A DNA stretch of 64,000 nucleotides, taken from the NCBI RefSeq assembly GCF_033118175.1, contig NC_083698.1, positions 47,347,501 to 47,411,500 on the forward strand. Direction: 5' to 3'. The stretch comes from Dama dama (taxonomy: Eukaryota > Chordata > Mammalia > Artiodactyla > Cervidae). The position numbers were made by a program, and so were the translations under genes. Within the stretch, counting starts at the first letter, position 1. The number at the start of each line of letters is the position of its first letter. Shown piece after piece: positions 23,977 through 35,380 of this stretch. The notes under the pieces were generated by a model that was not told the DNA's origin, made no database searches, and worked only from the letters and a program-made list of their open reading frames with translations.

Positions 23977-24310
23977 GGTTTGTGTCTTCTTTCATTGTTT
24001 TCATCAAAGTCTTACAGTTTTCAGTGTACAAATCTTTTACCTTCTTGGTTAAATTAATTCTTACATACTTTATTGTTTCTGATACTATTGTAAATGAGGG
24101 TGTTTTCATTATTTCTTTTTCAGATAGTTCATTGTTAGCATATAGAAATGCAACTTATTTTTATATACTGATTTTTTGAATCCTGCAGTGTTAGTTAATT
24201 TATTATTTCTAACATTTTTGGGGGAGTCTTTAAGATTTTCTATGTGTAAGATTATGTTGTCTGCAACCAGAGACAGTTTATTTTTGCCTTTTTGATTTGG
24301 ATGTCTTTTG

Positions 24311-25184
24311 TTTGCTTTTCTTCCCTAAATGCTTAAGATAGAACTTCTAGAAATAAAACATAAAAAAATGTTACAGTGGGTGTTTTTGTTTTGATTTACA
24401 TTTTTAATAGCCACTTTCTAAGCTTCTTAATAAATATAATTTCATATAATAAGTAAAATATAGTCATCATAAACACATACCTTTGCATTTGCTTAGTTTG
24501 TATAAAATATGTTAAGTATTAATATTATTCACTTAATGGTCTATACATTTACATCAGCTTGTTTTGGAAGCTATTTGCTCAATGCATTATTTGAGTTTCA
24601 TCTTCAGGAATGAACAATTTGTATTTGACAAAGAAAAAGAACTAAAAACCATTTAGTGTCTCAAACTGCTATGTTTTAAATATATTGACATAATGAAGAT
24701 TTACTTTTCTCTTAAAACACTAAGTCTTTTACCTACCCACTCTGTACACATACTTATTTCCCAGCTAAAGGGGTTCAGTAGGGCCCTTCTTCCCTTTTGA
24801 AATTTCCCTTCTTCTACCACAACTCATTTCTGCTTTTATTTTTGAATATGCAATTTATCTGAATTTTCTGAAGCTTCTTTGCTACCTAGGTACCAAATGC
24901 CTTTTCTAATAGCTCTAGTTGTCACTATTGCCTTTATCTTCTTTTACCAATTAAACCATATGAATAATTAGTTACCACAAATCACTAGTACTCTCTAAAT
25001 ATCTTGCTTAACCAATAGAATTCAGTAGTATCTTTACTTTCCTGTATATTTATTATATTAGATTCCTCAAATAAACCTTGTTCCCTTTAGAAAAAATATT
25101 TCAGTCACATAAAAAGAGAACCAAAAACTATTGTGTAGAATGAAAAGTAAAAGACGAAAGAATTGTGAATATAGCATCAAATCT
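24311..25184. other. Unassigned AT-rich sequence
   Basis: No gene or repeat could be recognised. Confidence 0.35.
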
Positions 25185-25312
25185 TCATTCATTCTTTCAC
25201 AAAAATATTTTTTGAGTGCCTACTATGTGCCAGTCACTGTTCTAAGAGCTGGTGATATGGCAATAAATATAAAAGATGTCATTCTTGCCACGAAGGAGTA
25301 TATATCTATGCA
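25185..25312 (-). mobile_element. L2 LINE 3' fragment, antisense
   Basis: The run 'tgagtgcctactatgtgcca' followed by 'gtcactgttctaagagctgg' and a 'gatatggcaataaatataaa' block is the reversed 3' end of L2. A 26-bp piece of it (25224-25249) recurs exactly at 26256-26281 inside the neighbouring L1. Confidence 0.65.
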
Positions 25313-25801
25313 TATATGCATATCTATAATAAAACACCAGTCTGCATTAAAAAGAACAGAGTAAGAGGACAAAGAGTATACTGATTATTCTTCATGTATC
25401 TTTCTAGATCTATCCTATATCTTCCTGCTTGAATTTGGAGATAAATGGAGAGATTAAGGTCAAACATAAAATGGGGCTTATTGCTATATGTGCTATCTAA
25501 AGCCAACTGGATTGGATGAGATCATTTAGGGAGCCAGTATGAACAGAGGAGCACTGAGCCATGGGCACTGAAGCACTGTAAGGATGGGAATAGGGCCAGC
25601 TTCATGTAGGCCCACGCTTGGTTTAATGATCTGTTCTCACAGTCCTGAAATTCCTAACAATTTTTGAATAAGGACTCTGCATTTTCATTTTTCACTGTAT
25701 ACTGCAAATAATGTGGCAGGCTCTGGTTGGGAATATAAGGATTAAGCATAGTCAAGGGACAATGAAGTAAACTGAAAACCAAGTGAGTGTGCTAGTGTTG
25801 T
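25313..25801. other. Unassigned sequence
   Basis: Nothing recognised. It ends at the target duplication of the next L1. Confidence 0.35.
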
Positions 25802-26255
25802 CATAAAAACTAAGTACACAGAAATCCTGTGCATTCCTATATACTAACAATGAAAAAACAGAAAGAGAAATTAAGGAAACAATCCCATTCACCATTGCAG
25901 TGAAAAGAATAAAATACTTGGGAATAAGTTTACCTAAAGAAACAAAAAACTACAAAACATTGATGAAAAAATCAAAGATGACACAAATAGATGGAGATAT
26001 ATACCATGTTCATGGATTGGAAGAATCAATATAGTGAAAATGAGTCTACTACCCAAAGCAATCTATAAATTCAACACAATCCCTATCAAGCTACCAATAG
26101 TATTTTCACAGAACTAGAACCAATAATTTCATAACTTTTATAGAAACACAAAAAACCTCAAATAGCCAAAGCAACCTTGAGAAAGAAGAATGGAACTGGA
26201 GAAATCAACCTTCCTGACTTCAGACTATGCTACAAAAGTACAGTCATCAAGACAG

Positions 26256-26281
26256 TATGTGCCAGTCACTGTTCTAAGAGC
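26256..26281 (+). other. 26-bp templated patch copied from 25224-25249
   Basis: Within L1 ORF2, where other copies read 'gtatggtactggcacaaaga', this copy instead reads 'tgtgccagtcactgttctaa' and a few more bases. The patch is identical to the L2 fragment about 1 kb upstream. The L1 sequence resumes at once ('agaaatacggatcaatgg'). Confidence 0.85.
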
Positions 26282-26850
26282 AGAAATACGGATCAATGGA
26301 ACAAAATAGAAAACCCAGAGATAAATCCACACACCCATGCACACCTTATCTCTGACAATGGAAGCAAAAATATACAATGGAGAAAAGACAATCTCTTTAA
26401 CAAGTGGTGCTGGGAAAACTGGTCAACCACCTGTAAAAGAATGAAACTAGAACACTTTCTAACACCATACACAAAAATAAACTCAAACTGGATTAAAGAT
26501 CAAAATGTAAGATCAGAAACTATAAAACTCATAGAGGAAAACGCAGGCAGAACACTCTCTGACATAAATCACAGCAAGATCATCTATGACCCACCTTTCA
26601 GAGTAATGGAAATAAAAACAAAAATAAAAAATGGTACCTAATCAAACTTAAAAGATTTTGCACAACAAAGGAAACTATAAGCAAGATTAAAAGGCAGCCT
26701 TCGAATGGGAGAAAATAGCTAGTGAAACAACCGACAAATAATTAATCTCCAAAATATACAAGCAGCTCAAGCAGCTCAATACCAGAAAAATAAAAAACCC
26801 AATCAAAAATTGGACCAAATAACTAAACAGACATTTCTCCAAAGAAGACA

Positions 26851-27211
26851 TCAGTTCAGTTCAGTTCAGTCGCTCAGTCATGTCTGACTCTTTGTGACCC
26901 CGTGAATTGCAGCATGCCAGGCCTCCCTGTTCATCACAAACTCCCGGAGTTTACTCAAACACATGTCCATCAAGTCAGTGATGCTATCCAGCCATCTCAT
27001 CCTCTGTCGCCCCCTTCTCCTCCTGCCCCCAATCCCTCCCAGCATCAGGGTCTTTTCCAATGAGTCAACTCTTCGCATGAGGTGGCCAAAGTACTGGAGT
27101 TTCAGCTTCAGCATCAGTCCTTCCAATGAACAAACAAGGACTGATCTCCTTTAGGATGGACTGGTTGGATCTCCTTGCAGTCCAAGGAACTCTCAAGAGT
27201 CTTCTCCAGCA
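26851..27211 (-). mobile_element. BovB 3' tail, antisense, inside L1
   Basis: About 360 bp of reversed BovB 3' end: (ttcag)n, then 'tcgctcagtcatgtctgact', through to 'ctcaagagtcttctccagc'. The L1 host is cut in 'ccaaagaagac|atacagatgg'; a 9-bp near-duplication, 'aaagaagac' and 'aaataagac', flanks it (26841-26849 and about 27213-27221). It includes only the last coding segment of BovB. Confidence 0.88.
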
Positions 27212-28155
27212 GAAATAAGACATACAGATGGCTAATAAATACATGAAAAAATGCTCAACATCACTCATTATCAGAAAAATGCAAATCAAAACTGCAATGA
27301 GGTATCATATCATGCCAGTCAGAATGGTCACCAGCAGAAAATCTACAAACAATAAATGCTGGAGTGGGTGTAGAGAAAAGGGAATCCTCTTACACTGTTG
27401 GTGGGAATGCAAATTGGTACAGCTACTATGGAGAACAGTGTAGAGATTCCTTAAAAAACTGGAAACAGAACTGCCATATGACCCAGTAATCCACTGCTGG
27501 GCATGCACACTGAGGAAACCAGAATTGAAAGAGACACATGTACCCCAATGTTCACTGCAGCACTGTTTACAATAGCTAGGACATGGAAGCAACCTAGATG
27601 TCAATCGGCAGACAAATGGATAAGGAAGCTATGATACATATACACCATGGAATATTACTCAGCTATTAAAAAGTATGCATTTGACTATGTTCTAATGAGG
27701 TGGATGAAACTGGAGCCTATTATATAGAGTGAAGTAAGTCAGAAAGAGAAACACCAGTACAGTATATTAACTCATATATATGAAAGTTATAAAGATAGGA
27801 ACGATGACCCTGTATGCAAAAGAGACACAGATGTAAAGAACAGACTTTTGGACTATGTAGGAGAAGGTGAGGTTGGGATGATTTGAGAGAATAACACTGA
27901 AACATGTATATTATCATATGTAAAATAGATGACCAGTGCAAGTTCAATGCATGAAGCAGGGCACTCAAAGTCGGTGCTCTGGGACAACCCAGAGGGATGG
28001 GGTGGGGAGGGAGGTGGGAGGGGGGTTCAGGATAGGAGGACACACGTGCACCCATGGCTGATTCACATTGATGTATGGCAAAAACCACTACAATACTGTA
28101 ATTATCTTCCAATTAAAATAAAGTAAATAAAAAAGAAAAAAAAAACCATAAAAAC

Positions 28156-28818
28156 AACAGTGATGTGGCTGGCACTGCTAAGAATCAGCTGTTGTACTGT
28201 GTTACTGTAATATTCAAGGTACTGTACTATAAGATTAAAAATGTTTTCTTTAAAAAAAAAAAACTAAGTAAAGAAAGTATATGAAGATGAACAGAGTGAT
28301 CAACAATCTCAAAAGCTGATGCAAGGTCAAGTTATCTTTGGCCTGAACTCTGATTATTGGATTTAGTAACTTGGTTGTGATTGTTGCCCAGGTTGAACTG
28401 GGTTGTAGAGAAAAGATAAGAGGATAAGAACAAACACTGATCATGGACAACCCTTGCAAGCACTTTTTCTGTCCAGGGGAAAGCTTAAAACTGAGAAGGA
28501 GCTGAGAGAGATATGGGGTCAAGACAAAGCTTTTCTAAAATGGAGATATTATGGCATATATTTCCTTTGGTAATGACTCATTAAGGAAGGTAGGGGAATG
28601 GTGAGACAGGGATGGAAATAATTACAGAAGTAAAGTTTTTAAGAAGACAGAAATGGGATCCAGCGCAATATGGAAGGTTTGAAAAGGCAAAGGGCATGGA
28701 CAATGCTTGCACCTGGTGCATTTTGTAGAAATATCTGTTCTGATTGCTTCTGTATAAGAATCAGAGTCTTCAGTTGAGGTTGGAAGCAAAGAGGGAATGT
28801 TGAGGTTTAAGGATAGAG
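28156..28818. other. Unassigned sequence
   Basis: Purine-rich stretches such as 'gaaaaggcaaagggcatgga' suggest an old repeat, but no family could be fixed. Confidence 0.3.
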
Positions 28819-29026
28819 AAGAAGTGAAGTGAAGTCACTCAGTCATGTCTGACTCTTTGCGACCCCATGGACTGTAGACTACCAGGCTCCTCCGTCCATG
28901 GGAGTTTTCAGGCAAGAGTACTGGAGTGGGGTGCCATTTCCTTCTCTAGGAGATCTTCCTGACCCAGGGATTGATCATCTCCCACACTGTAGGCAGACGC
29001 TTTGCCGTCTCAGCTACCAGGGAAGT
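28819..29026 (-). mobile_element. Bov-tA SINE, antisense
   Basis: The order is the reversed Bov-tA: 'gaagtcactcagtcatgtct', 'gaccccatggactgtag', 'ggcaagagtactggagtggg', then the tRNA-derived head 'ctgtaggcagacgctttgcc' ending 'ctaccagggaag'. Near full length. It depends on BovB for movement because it shares the BovB 3' end. Confidence 0.92.
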
Positions 29027-29333
29027 ATATTAAGGAAAGAGAAGAGAATGCTAAACCTCTAAGAGGATAGGTGAGTGAATGGAACCAGATTTGACAGGCA
29101 GCACCAAGGGCTGTTAAAAGGCTTAGCTACATAAAAGTACATACAGTTGGCTAAAATATCCATGCCAGCTATCTCTGGTGATTGTTTTGTAACTTTCCTG
29201 ACTCTCCAAATTTTCCCTAATAGGCAGATAGTACTTTCATAATTAGCCTTTTAAAACTGTTATGGAAAGGTAAAGAGCAGGACATTAATGCATGAGGCAG
29301 GTCTTATGATTTTCAGGACTTAAGTGGGGAATC
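29027..29333. other. Unassigned sequence
   Basis: Nothing recognised between the Bov-tA copy and the L1 tail. Confidence 0.3.
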
Positions 29334-29348
29334 AAAAAGAACAGAGAT

Positions 29349-30001
29349 CCTGGGCATACACACCGAGGAAACCAGATCTGAAAGAGACACATGTACGCCA
29401 ATGTTCATTGCAGCACTGTTTATAATAGCCAGGACATGGAAGCAACCTAGATGCCCATCAGCAGATGAATGGATAAGGAAGCTGTGGTACATATACACGA
29501 TGGAATATTACTCAGCCATTAAAAAGAATTCATTTGAATCAGTTCTAATGAGATGGATGAAACTGGAGCCCATTATACAGAGTGAAGTAAGCCAGAAAGA
29601 TAAACACCAATACAGTATACTGACGCATATATATGGAATTTAGAAAGATGGTAACGATAACCCTATATGCAAAACAGAAAAAGAGACAGAGATGTACAGA
29701 ACAGACTTTTGAACCCCGTGGGAGAAGGCGAGGGTGGGATGTTCAGAGAGAATAGCATTGAAACAAGTATACTATCAAGGGTGAAACAGATCACCAGCCC
29801 AGGTGGGATGCATGAGACAAGTGCTCAGGGCTGGTGCACTGGGAAGACCAGAGGGATGGGATGGAGAGGGAGGTGGGAAGGGGGATCGGGATGGGGAACA
29901 CATGTAAATCCATGGCTGATTCATGTCAATGTATGGCAAAAACCACTACAATATTGTAAAGTATTTAGCCTCCAACTAATAAAAAAAATTAAAAAAAATA
30001 A
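29349..30001 (+). mobile_element. L1-BT 3' tail, 5'-truncated
   Basis: The copy starts in the last part of ORF2 ('ggcatacacaccgaggaaac'); the frame 29401-29643 is open for 80 codons to the ORF2 stop ('ILTHIYGI'), followed by the L1-BT 3' UTR, 'tttagcctccaactaataa' and poly-A. A 15-bp target duplication, 'aaaaagaacagagat', lies at 29334-29348 and 30002-30016. It looks young but has no RT or endonuclease. Confidence 0.95.
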
Positions 30002-30016
30002 AAAAAGAACAGAGAT

Positions 30017-31559
30017 GTCATTTGGTTACCTCTGAAGCAATGCCATGGACTAGATAAAAAGCAGTCCAATATTCTTCCGAAATGAGGAACAAGACAAAAC
30101 ATCTTTGACCGTTTTTCAGGCCTTTAGATTTACTTTGTGTCTATGCTTGAGCCACTGATCGTGCTTCTCAGTTGAGCTTGAAAGACCTATGGGTGGAAAT
30201 CTTTCCCAGCTCTGACACCAAGTTGGCTTCCATTCCTGGTATTTGAGCAGTGATGTACACTTTCAACCTTGTCTGCATCTTCATGGATGTTCCAAGGGAA
30301 AGTTGGGTGAGGCTCTGTCAGGGATAAACCAGTCACCTTTTACACCAGAAACTGAAATTTATTAATATTGTAAAGCTTTCTTGTTTGCTAAAATGATTCA
30401 AAGTAAATCTCTCTTCTCAGAAGTTGAAGTCCTTGATGTCTATTTTCAGAGTGTCCTTAGCCACTCACTATTTGTCTTATTAACACTTTTGCCTGTTTAT
30501 TTTTTTTAAAAAGTGCAAATCAAGATCATTGTTCCAGAAAGGAATTTCAGAGATAATACACTGTGAGGAAGGGATTGTTACTAATTCCAAAACATTTTCA
30601 CCCTGTTAGACCCTGTAATGTTAGCTCATGTGTGCTTTTAATTTGACCCGTGATAGATGGGGTGGTGAATGGGGAATTTCAGGGCAACATTTTAAATCAA
30701 ATTCCTCTGAGTAATTTACCCTCATATTTTTTGTTGAAATCTTTATTGGGATCATAAATCAGCTCTCAGGACAAGATGTGGGAATTAGATCCTGTGACTG
30801 TTAATACACCCCTTGGAGATCAGCTGTGTGGATGCAGAAGTGGTAACTCTGCATGGGGTGTGAGGTAGAGTGTGTGTTTGGAACCCTGAGTGTGGTCAGC
30901 TGAAGATTTAAGAGCCAACAGCAGCTGCGGAAGCCACATCAAGAGTTTTATATTAGGAGAAAAGTAGGGGTGTGTGGATATTTTTCTTGTGGTGGAAATG
31001 ATATTTAACTTAACAATATGTATTTGGATTATGTCACCATTCCTTCATAAAATGCAGAAACTCATTGATAATTGTAATCAGTAAACTCTCATAATGAATT
31101 TCTTACATAATAAACTTCCTTTACAAGTTTATATGTTCTTTATACTTGAACTTAAATTCTTAAAAGGACAGCACAATTATTTTTAATATCAGGTTTTATA
31201 TATATTGCTATTGAAAATAAAAATTACAATGGATGGAGACTACTGTATGAGCACTAGGTCTAATCACAAAAAAACAGCTGAGTTTTGGGTGGTGTTAAAT
31301 ATTAATCTACAAATCAACTGAAGGGGATTATTTGCAACTAGGTGTTTATTTTCATGAGAGATTGTGTGTAACATGTAAGATGGACTGAAATGGGGAGGTG
31401 ATCACTGCAGTTACTGTGGGGAAAAGCTCAGGATATGGGGAAAAGCAGATTTTTAGAATCTCATGAGGAGGGGCTCAAAGAGCAGCATGATCAATATGTC
31501 ACTAGGCGATGATTTGCTTTGGAGGATGATGAGTGAAAGGCAAGGAAATGAATTCTTAT
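30017..31559. other. Repeat-poor unassigned block
   Basis: No transposon was recognised in about 1.5 kb, which is unusual for this window. No frame over 60 codons with a recognisable product is present. Confidence 0.4.
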
Positions 31560-31682
31560 TGCCTGGAACTCTTGGCAGTCAGGCAAACTTAAGTAGATAT
31601 TTTTGAGCAAATCAGTAAACCTCATTTATCATATTTGTGCAACAAAAATAATATCTACATTGTAGGTGGTGGGATTTAAAAA
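31560..31682 (+). mobile_element. Possible MIR SINE
   Basis: The run 'gagcaaatcagtaaacctca' and 'aataatatctacattgtagg', followed by 'tgggatttaaa', resembles the core and 3' part of MIR (the 'ctgtaaaatggggataataat...' region). It is very diverged. Confidence 0.4.
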
Positions 31683-32300
31683 ATACACCCCCACACACAT
31701 ATCCTGGTTATATTACAAGTTTAGAACACTGTAGTCTATTGTCAAGCCTCTTAGAGATGGCATCTATGGAAAAAGGGTCACCAAAGCTAGCCCTTTAGAA
31801 TTAGAAAACAACTCCAACTTTGGGGACAACACGTGAGTTCAAGCATCTGTATTATCTGTGGGTCTGTCCCCCTTCTTCATGGGCAAAACTGGGATTCTGT
31901 TATGACTGAAGGACCTGTCTCCATACTTGCAATCCTAGATGTTTGGGACACTTGCACAGAGTTGCAGATTTTGTCCAACACTGATAGAATAAAAGACTGT
32001 AGTTAATTTCTCCGTTTTCATAGCCAGGGTAGAGAACTGATCTCAGGCTGCTTTTTGAAGGAAGCGTAGGGAGGTAGTGATCCTCACCTGGGGATGAATC
32101 TACATAAGTCACAGAAGACCCTGCAAGTTTGGGTGGAGGTTAACAGCAAACCCTGCATGGATGGTCAGGGAGTCAGTTGCTGGCCCTGCTTCAGCCATCG
32201 AGGAGTCTGGTGGTGGAGGAAGATCACTGGGTAATCTGAGAGAGGACTGTGGAAGGGGAGGATCAAGTCAACCCTCTTTCAAACTCATTATAGTCCCCTG
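31683..32300. other. Unassigned sequence
   Basis: Nothing recognised. The minus frame 31900-32112 (70 codons) has no domain. Confidence 0.35.
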
Positions 32301-32311
32301 AAGCATTAATG

Positions 32312-32541
32312 GAGCTTCCCAGGTGGCGCTAGTGATAAAGAACCCACCTGCCAATGCAGGAGACATAAGAAAGTGGGTTCTATCCCTGGGCCGGGGAGAT
32401 TACCTGGAAAAGGGCATGACAACTCACTCCAGTATTCTTGCCTAGAGAATCCCCATGGACAGAGGAACCTGGTGGGCTACAGTCCACGGGGTCACAAAGA
32501 GTTGGACATGACTGAAGCAACTTAGCACACACACATGCACA
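32312..32541 (+). mobile_element. Bov-tA SINE, near full length
   Basis: The tRNA-derived head 'gagcttcccaggtggcgcta', the body 'cactccagtattcttgccta' and the BovB-type tail 'cacaaagagttggacatgac' are all present. An 11-bp duplication, 'aagcattaatg', flanks it at 32301-32311 and 32542-32552. The last bases form a small (CA)n tail. Confidence 0.95.
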
Positions 32542-32552
32542 AAGCATTAATG

Positions 32553-33814
32553 ACCTTTTTGCTTAATACTGATACTGGGAAAATTTTAGTTCATTGACCT
32601 AACAAATAATTACAGCTCTTTGGCAAGATTTTGTTCGTGGAAACTGGCAGCATTTCTAAACACTTTAGTGATGTTTATTGTCTTAACCAGCACCTGTCCT
32701 TTACCCTGTCTGCATACTCCAAAAAAAGTTAACTAAAAGAGAGAATGATTCATTTCATACCCTGATGTTTCCTTATGACCACAGCTGTGGCCACTTCTTT
32801 GTCCAGCAAAGTATTTCTTTGGCGTGTGACCTTGGGAGGGGCGGAAAGTGGAGTGGAAGAGGCCTCTGGAAAGTCTTTAACACAAGGGCGTATTCTCTCC
32901 TATTTGACTCCAAGAAATTCCCACTCATGGAATCTGGCCTATCATAAATAACCTTTCTTTTCTGTACTTGATTCAACTTAATAAATCATGTCAACCAACC
33001 GTGGTGAATGATGACTGTTCTTTACCCAACAGAACAATAGCCTTCCTAGTTGAAGCTCTGGAAGGACAGAAATCTATCAGTTCCAATTTCCTCCTGCTGG
33101 GCAGTCTTCTATTTCAGCTGTCTAATTCTTCTTCCTTATAACTCCTCCACTACAATGAGTTTTTCTTTTCTCTGATCCCTAGGACACCCTGACAAGTGTT
33201 CTTCTAACTGACTTTGCTGGTCTTAATTCTGAAATGATATCTCTTTTAGAAATAGAAAGGTGAAAATCATCATCTAAGAGGCAAATTCTCAATAAGGATT
33301 TCTTTTTAAAAAATCATGCCCAAACCAGCCAGATTTAGAAAATTCAGAAGCTCTTCCACTTTGCTTTTAAATGTAGACTTTAAAAGATACATTTGTCCCA
33401 CTAAATAAATGGTAACTGGTACATGAAATGGTAAGGGAATGGAAAGTATTCCTTTTACTGGTACCAACAATAGTTCATATGCCTATCCTCCCAACTGTAT
33501 TACAAATAGTCAGATTTTCATGTCATATCTGATATTTCACATAACTGAACCTTTCCTAAATAATGATGCTGCTTCCAATGCTCACAACTTTTTTTCTAAA
33601 CCAAGCTTCTCTTGGAATCTGTCTCCACACAGAGATGTTTTTCCCTATTTTCTTCTTCTAATAACATCTTTGTGCTTATTTTTATAGCTGCTAAACACAC
33701 CTACCATCATCTCCAACATCATTCTTCACAACCACTCAATCATGGTCCTCCAGTTTTGCTACATTTCATATCTACCATTTGTTTTCTTCCCCACTGCTGC
33801 CCACCTAGCTCTGA
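32553..33814. other. Unassigned sequence
   Basis: No gene or repeat recognised. The open frames 33439-33687 and 33612-33884 overlap and lack known domains. Confidence 0.35.
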
Positions 33815-34745
33815 TATACAGGCAATCTTTGCTGTGCATGGTACTGAGAGACCCATAAAAATGACTGTTCAAATAGAACCATGAAAAGCAATCTTATCAC
33901 TCAAATGGGGAAAATGACAATTGTTCTGGGACCTTGAAATTTTTTTAATCAATAGTAAACACTTTTTCCTATGGGTTATAAAAATACAGGGAAACTGAAA
34001 ATTATAAAACTCATAGTTATTTAACAGTAATTAAATTTAAAACATTTGAAGCACTGAACAGTAAAGAGCTTTTTTCTTTGTAGAAATCTTACCAAGTGCA
34101 GTTTGAACAGTGCTTGCTGTCCTCTTACTGTGTTACATACAATGTAGAGTGAGCATCTTTATTATGTTTTGGTGAATTGCTATATTCCTTTTCAAATCTG
34201 CATTGGCTACTGACTATCCTTTGTGCTTTCAATGTCATGGAATACCTCTGACAGCTTCTTTAATGTGAGGATTTTTTTTTTTTTTTTTTGCCAGTGTGCC
34301 TTCTTCTGGGACATCTTCATCCTTTATACCACAACCACTTTCTTCATTTGTGTCACTTATTTTGCCTTCACTGAGTTCCTCCAGCTGCACACTATAGTTT
34401 CTCAGTGACAGTATCAACATTTCCATAGATAGCTATTTCTTCTAAAATACTGTGTATGTTCATTTGTAGCTTTATAAATTTGCTACTTTGTTGAATTCAA
34501 CATTTAGCCAGTTTTCTTTTTGGTCATCCGTTTTTCAAATATTATGCACGTTTGTCACTGGAAGAGAAGGTGGAAACACAACTATAGGCTTTGTTGTCTG
34601 CATGTGAACCAAATAACTGATGTGTGGTGGCCAATCAGCAATAGATATTGAAGTAAGTGAGGTGATTGGTTATGATGCATATAGTTATTTACGTAGTGAT
34701 TTGTGAACTGAAAATCTAGTAGTGAAGTTTCTACTTCATGCAATT
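33815..34745 (-). mobile_element. Tigger-like (TcMar) DNA transposon remnant
   Basis: Read on the minus strand, 34080-34440 yields scattered peptide blocks, LTLKKLSEVFHDIESTKD and STVQTALGKISTKK, that resemble the C-terminal part of Tigger/pogo-type transposases. They lie in different frames with stops between them, so the gene is dead. The left end, near 'atacaggcaatctttgc' (33818), may be one terminal inverted repeat. The right boundary is uncertain. The family is assigned from memory of such transposases. Confidence 0.5.
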
Positions 34746-34759
34746 ATTCACAGCTAAGC

Positions 34760-34856
34760 CATTTCCTTCTCCAGGAGATCTTCCTGGCCCAAAGATCAAA
34801 CCCGGGTCTCCCGCATTGCAGGCAGATGCTTTTATCATCTGAGCCACCAGGGAAGC
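34760..34856 (-). mobile_element. Bov-tA SINE, partial, antisense
   Basis: Only the tRNA-derived half is present, reversed: 'ccatttccttctccaggaga' to 'ctgagccaccagggaagct'. A short 'agctaa' repeat at the two edges may be a target duplication. Confidence 0.85.
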
Positions 34857-35090
34857 TAATGGTAATTGAAATCAAAACTGATGTTAAGGAATTGGTGTCA
34901 TTTAACTAAACTGTGGTAACTGCGATCTGTATATTATTGTAACCATAGAAAGCAAGGATGACCCGACTGTAACTAGGATAATTTCTGGCTTTTCTTTTTA
35001 TCTTTTTATTAGTGTCTCTAATCCATCTGACATTCCCTGCTCCAAATTTCCCTCTAGGATTGATATCGCCTTATTCATCATTTAACCACT

Positions 35091-35106
35091 TGCTGCTGCT
35101 GCTGCT
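35091..35106. repeat. (GCT)n microsatellite of BOV-A2
   Basis: Five GCT units, a common feature at the 3' end of BOV-A2 copies (AGC on the element strand). Confidence 0.9.
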
Positions 35107-35366
35107 AAGTTGCTTCAGTCATGTCCAACTCTGTGCAACCCCATAGACGGCAGCCCACCAGGCTCCCCCGTCCCTGGGATTCTCCAGGCAAGAACATTGG
35201 AGTGGGCTGCCATTTCCTTCTCCAACGCATGAAAGTGAAAACTGAAAGTGAAGGCACTCAGTTGTGTCCGACTCCTAGCGACCCCATGGACTGCAGCCTA
35301 CCAAGGCTCCTCCGTCCATGGGGTTTTCCAGGCAAGAGTACTGGAGTGGGTTGCCATTGCCTTCTC
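35093..35366 (-). mobile_element. BOV-A2 dimeric SINE, antisense
   Basis: Two BovA units are visible: 'ttgcttcagtcatgtccaac' to 'ccatttccttctccaacgc', and 'gcactcagttgtgtccgact' to 'ttgccattgccttctcc', joined by 'gaaagtgaaaactgaaagtg'. The left end has a (gct)n run. A 14-bp duplication, 'catttaaccacttg', lies at 35079-35092 and 35367-35380. Confidence 0.95.
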
Positions 35367-35380
35367 CATTTAACCACTTG

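Larger units (their letters stand above)
13160..24310 (-). mobile_element. Old L1M LINE (antisense) split by two insertions
   Basis: The host pieces are 13160-13987 (3' UTR and end of ORF2), 15291-16381 (ORF2 C-terminal and RT regions) and 23977-about 24310 (further into RT). The pieces join at exact positions of L1 ORF2: 'catatgggagctctac' leads into 'ttgaggaacctcc', and 'ggtttgtgtcttctt' leads into 'tcattgttttcatcaaag'. A degenerate GT microsatellite lies in the 3' UTR at 13374-13430. All frames are broken by many stops. The element is older than the BovB and L1-BT copies inside it. Confidence 0.85.
25811..28146 (+). mobile_element. Older L1-BT-like LINE, 5'-truncated
   Basis: The element starts in the RT domain ('cattcctatatactaacaat') and runs through the ORF2 C-terminal region and 3' UTR to a poly-A tail. 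A 9-bp duplication, 'cataaaaac', flanks it at 25802-25810 and 28147-28155. The longest ORF2 piece, 26177-26641, contains 'EINLPDFRLCYKSTVIKTV' and 'NWSTTCKRMKLEHFLTPYTK'; another, 27228-27443, covers 'MANKYMKKCSTSLIIRKMQI' and the Cys-rich segment. Frameshifts and stops are many, so it is older than the full-length copies. It is interrupted by a BovB tail (26851-27211) and carries a 26-bp non-L1 patch at 26256-26281. Confidence 0.88.

Noticed and set aside
23977..24310. A separate L1 fragment right of copy 1
   Set aside because: It continues the old L1M host interrupted at 16381, as shown by the shared 15-bp duplication.
28980..29026. tRNA-like head within Bov-tA copies
   Set aside because: It is the tRNA-derived part of the SINE; it lacks a full cloverleaf and is not a tRNA gene.
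35091..35106. A GCT triplet repeat as a possible coding polyalanine/polyleucine tract
   Set aside because: It lies at the 3' end of a BOV-A2 SINE, where such runs are usual.
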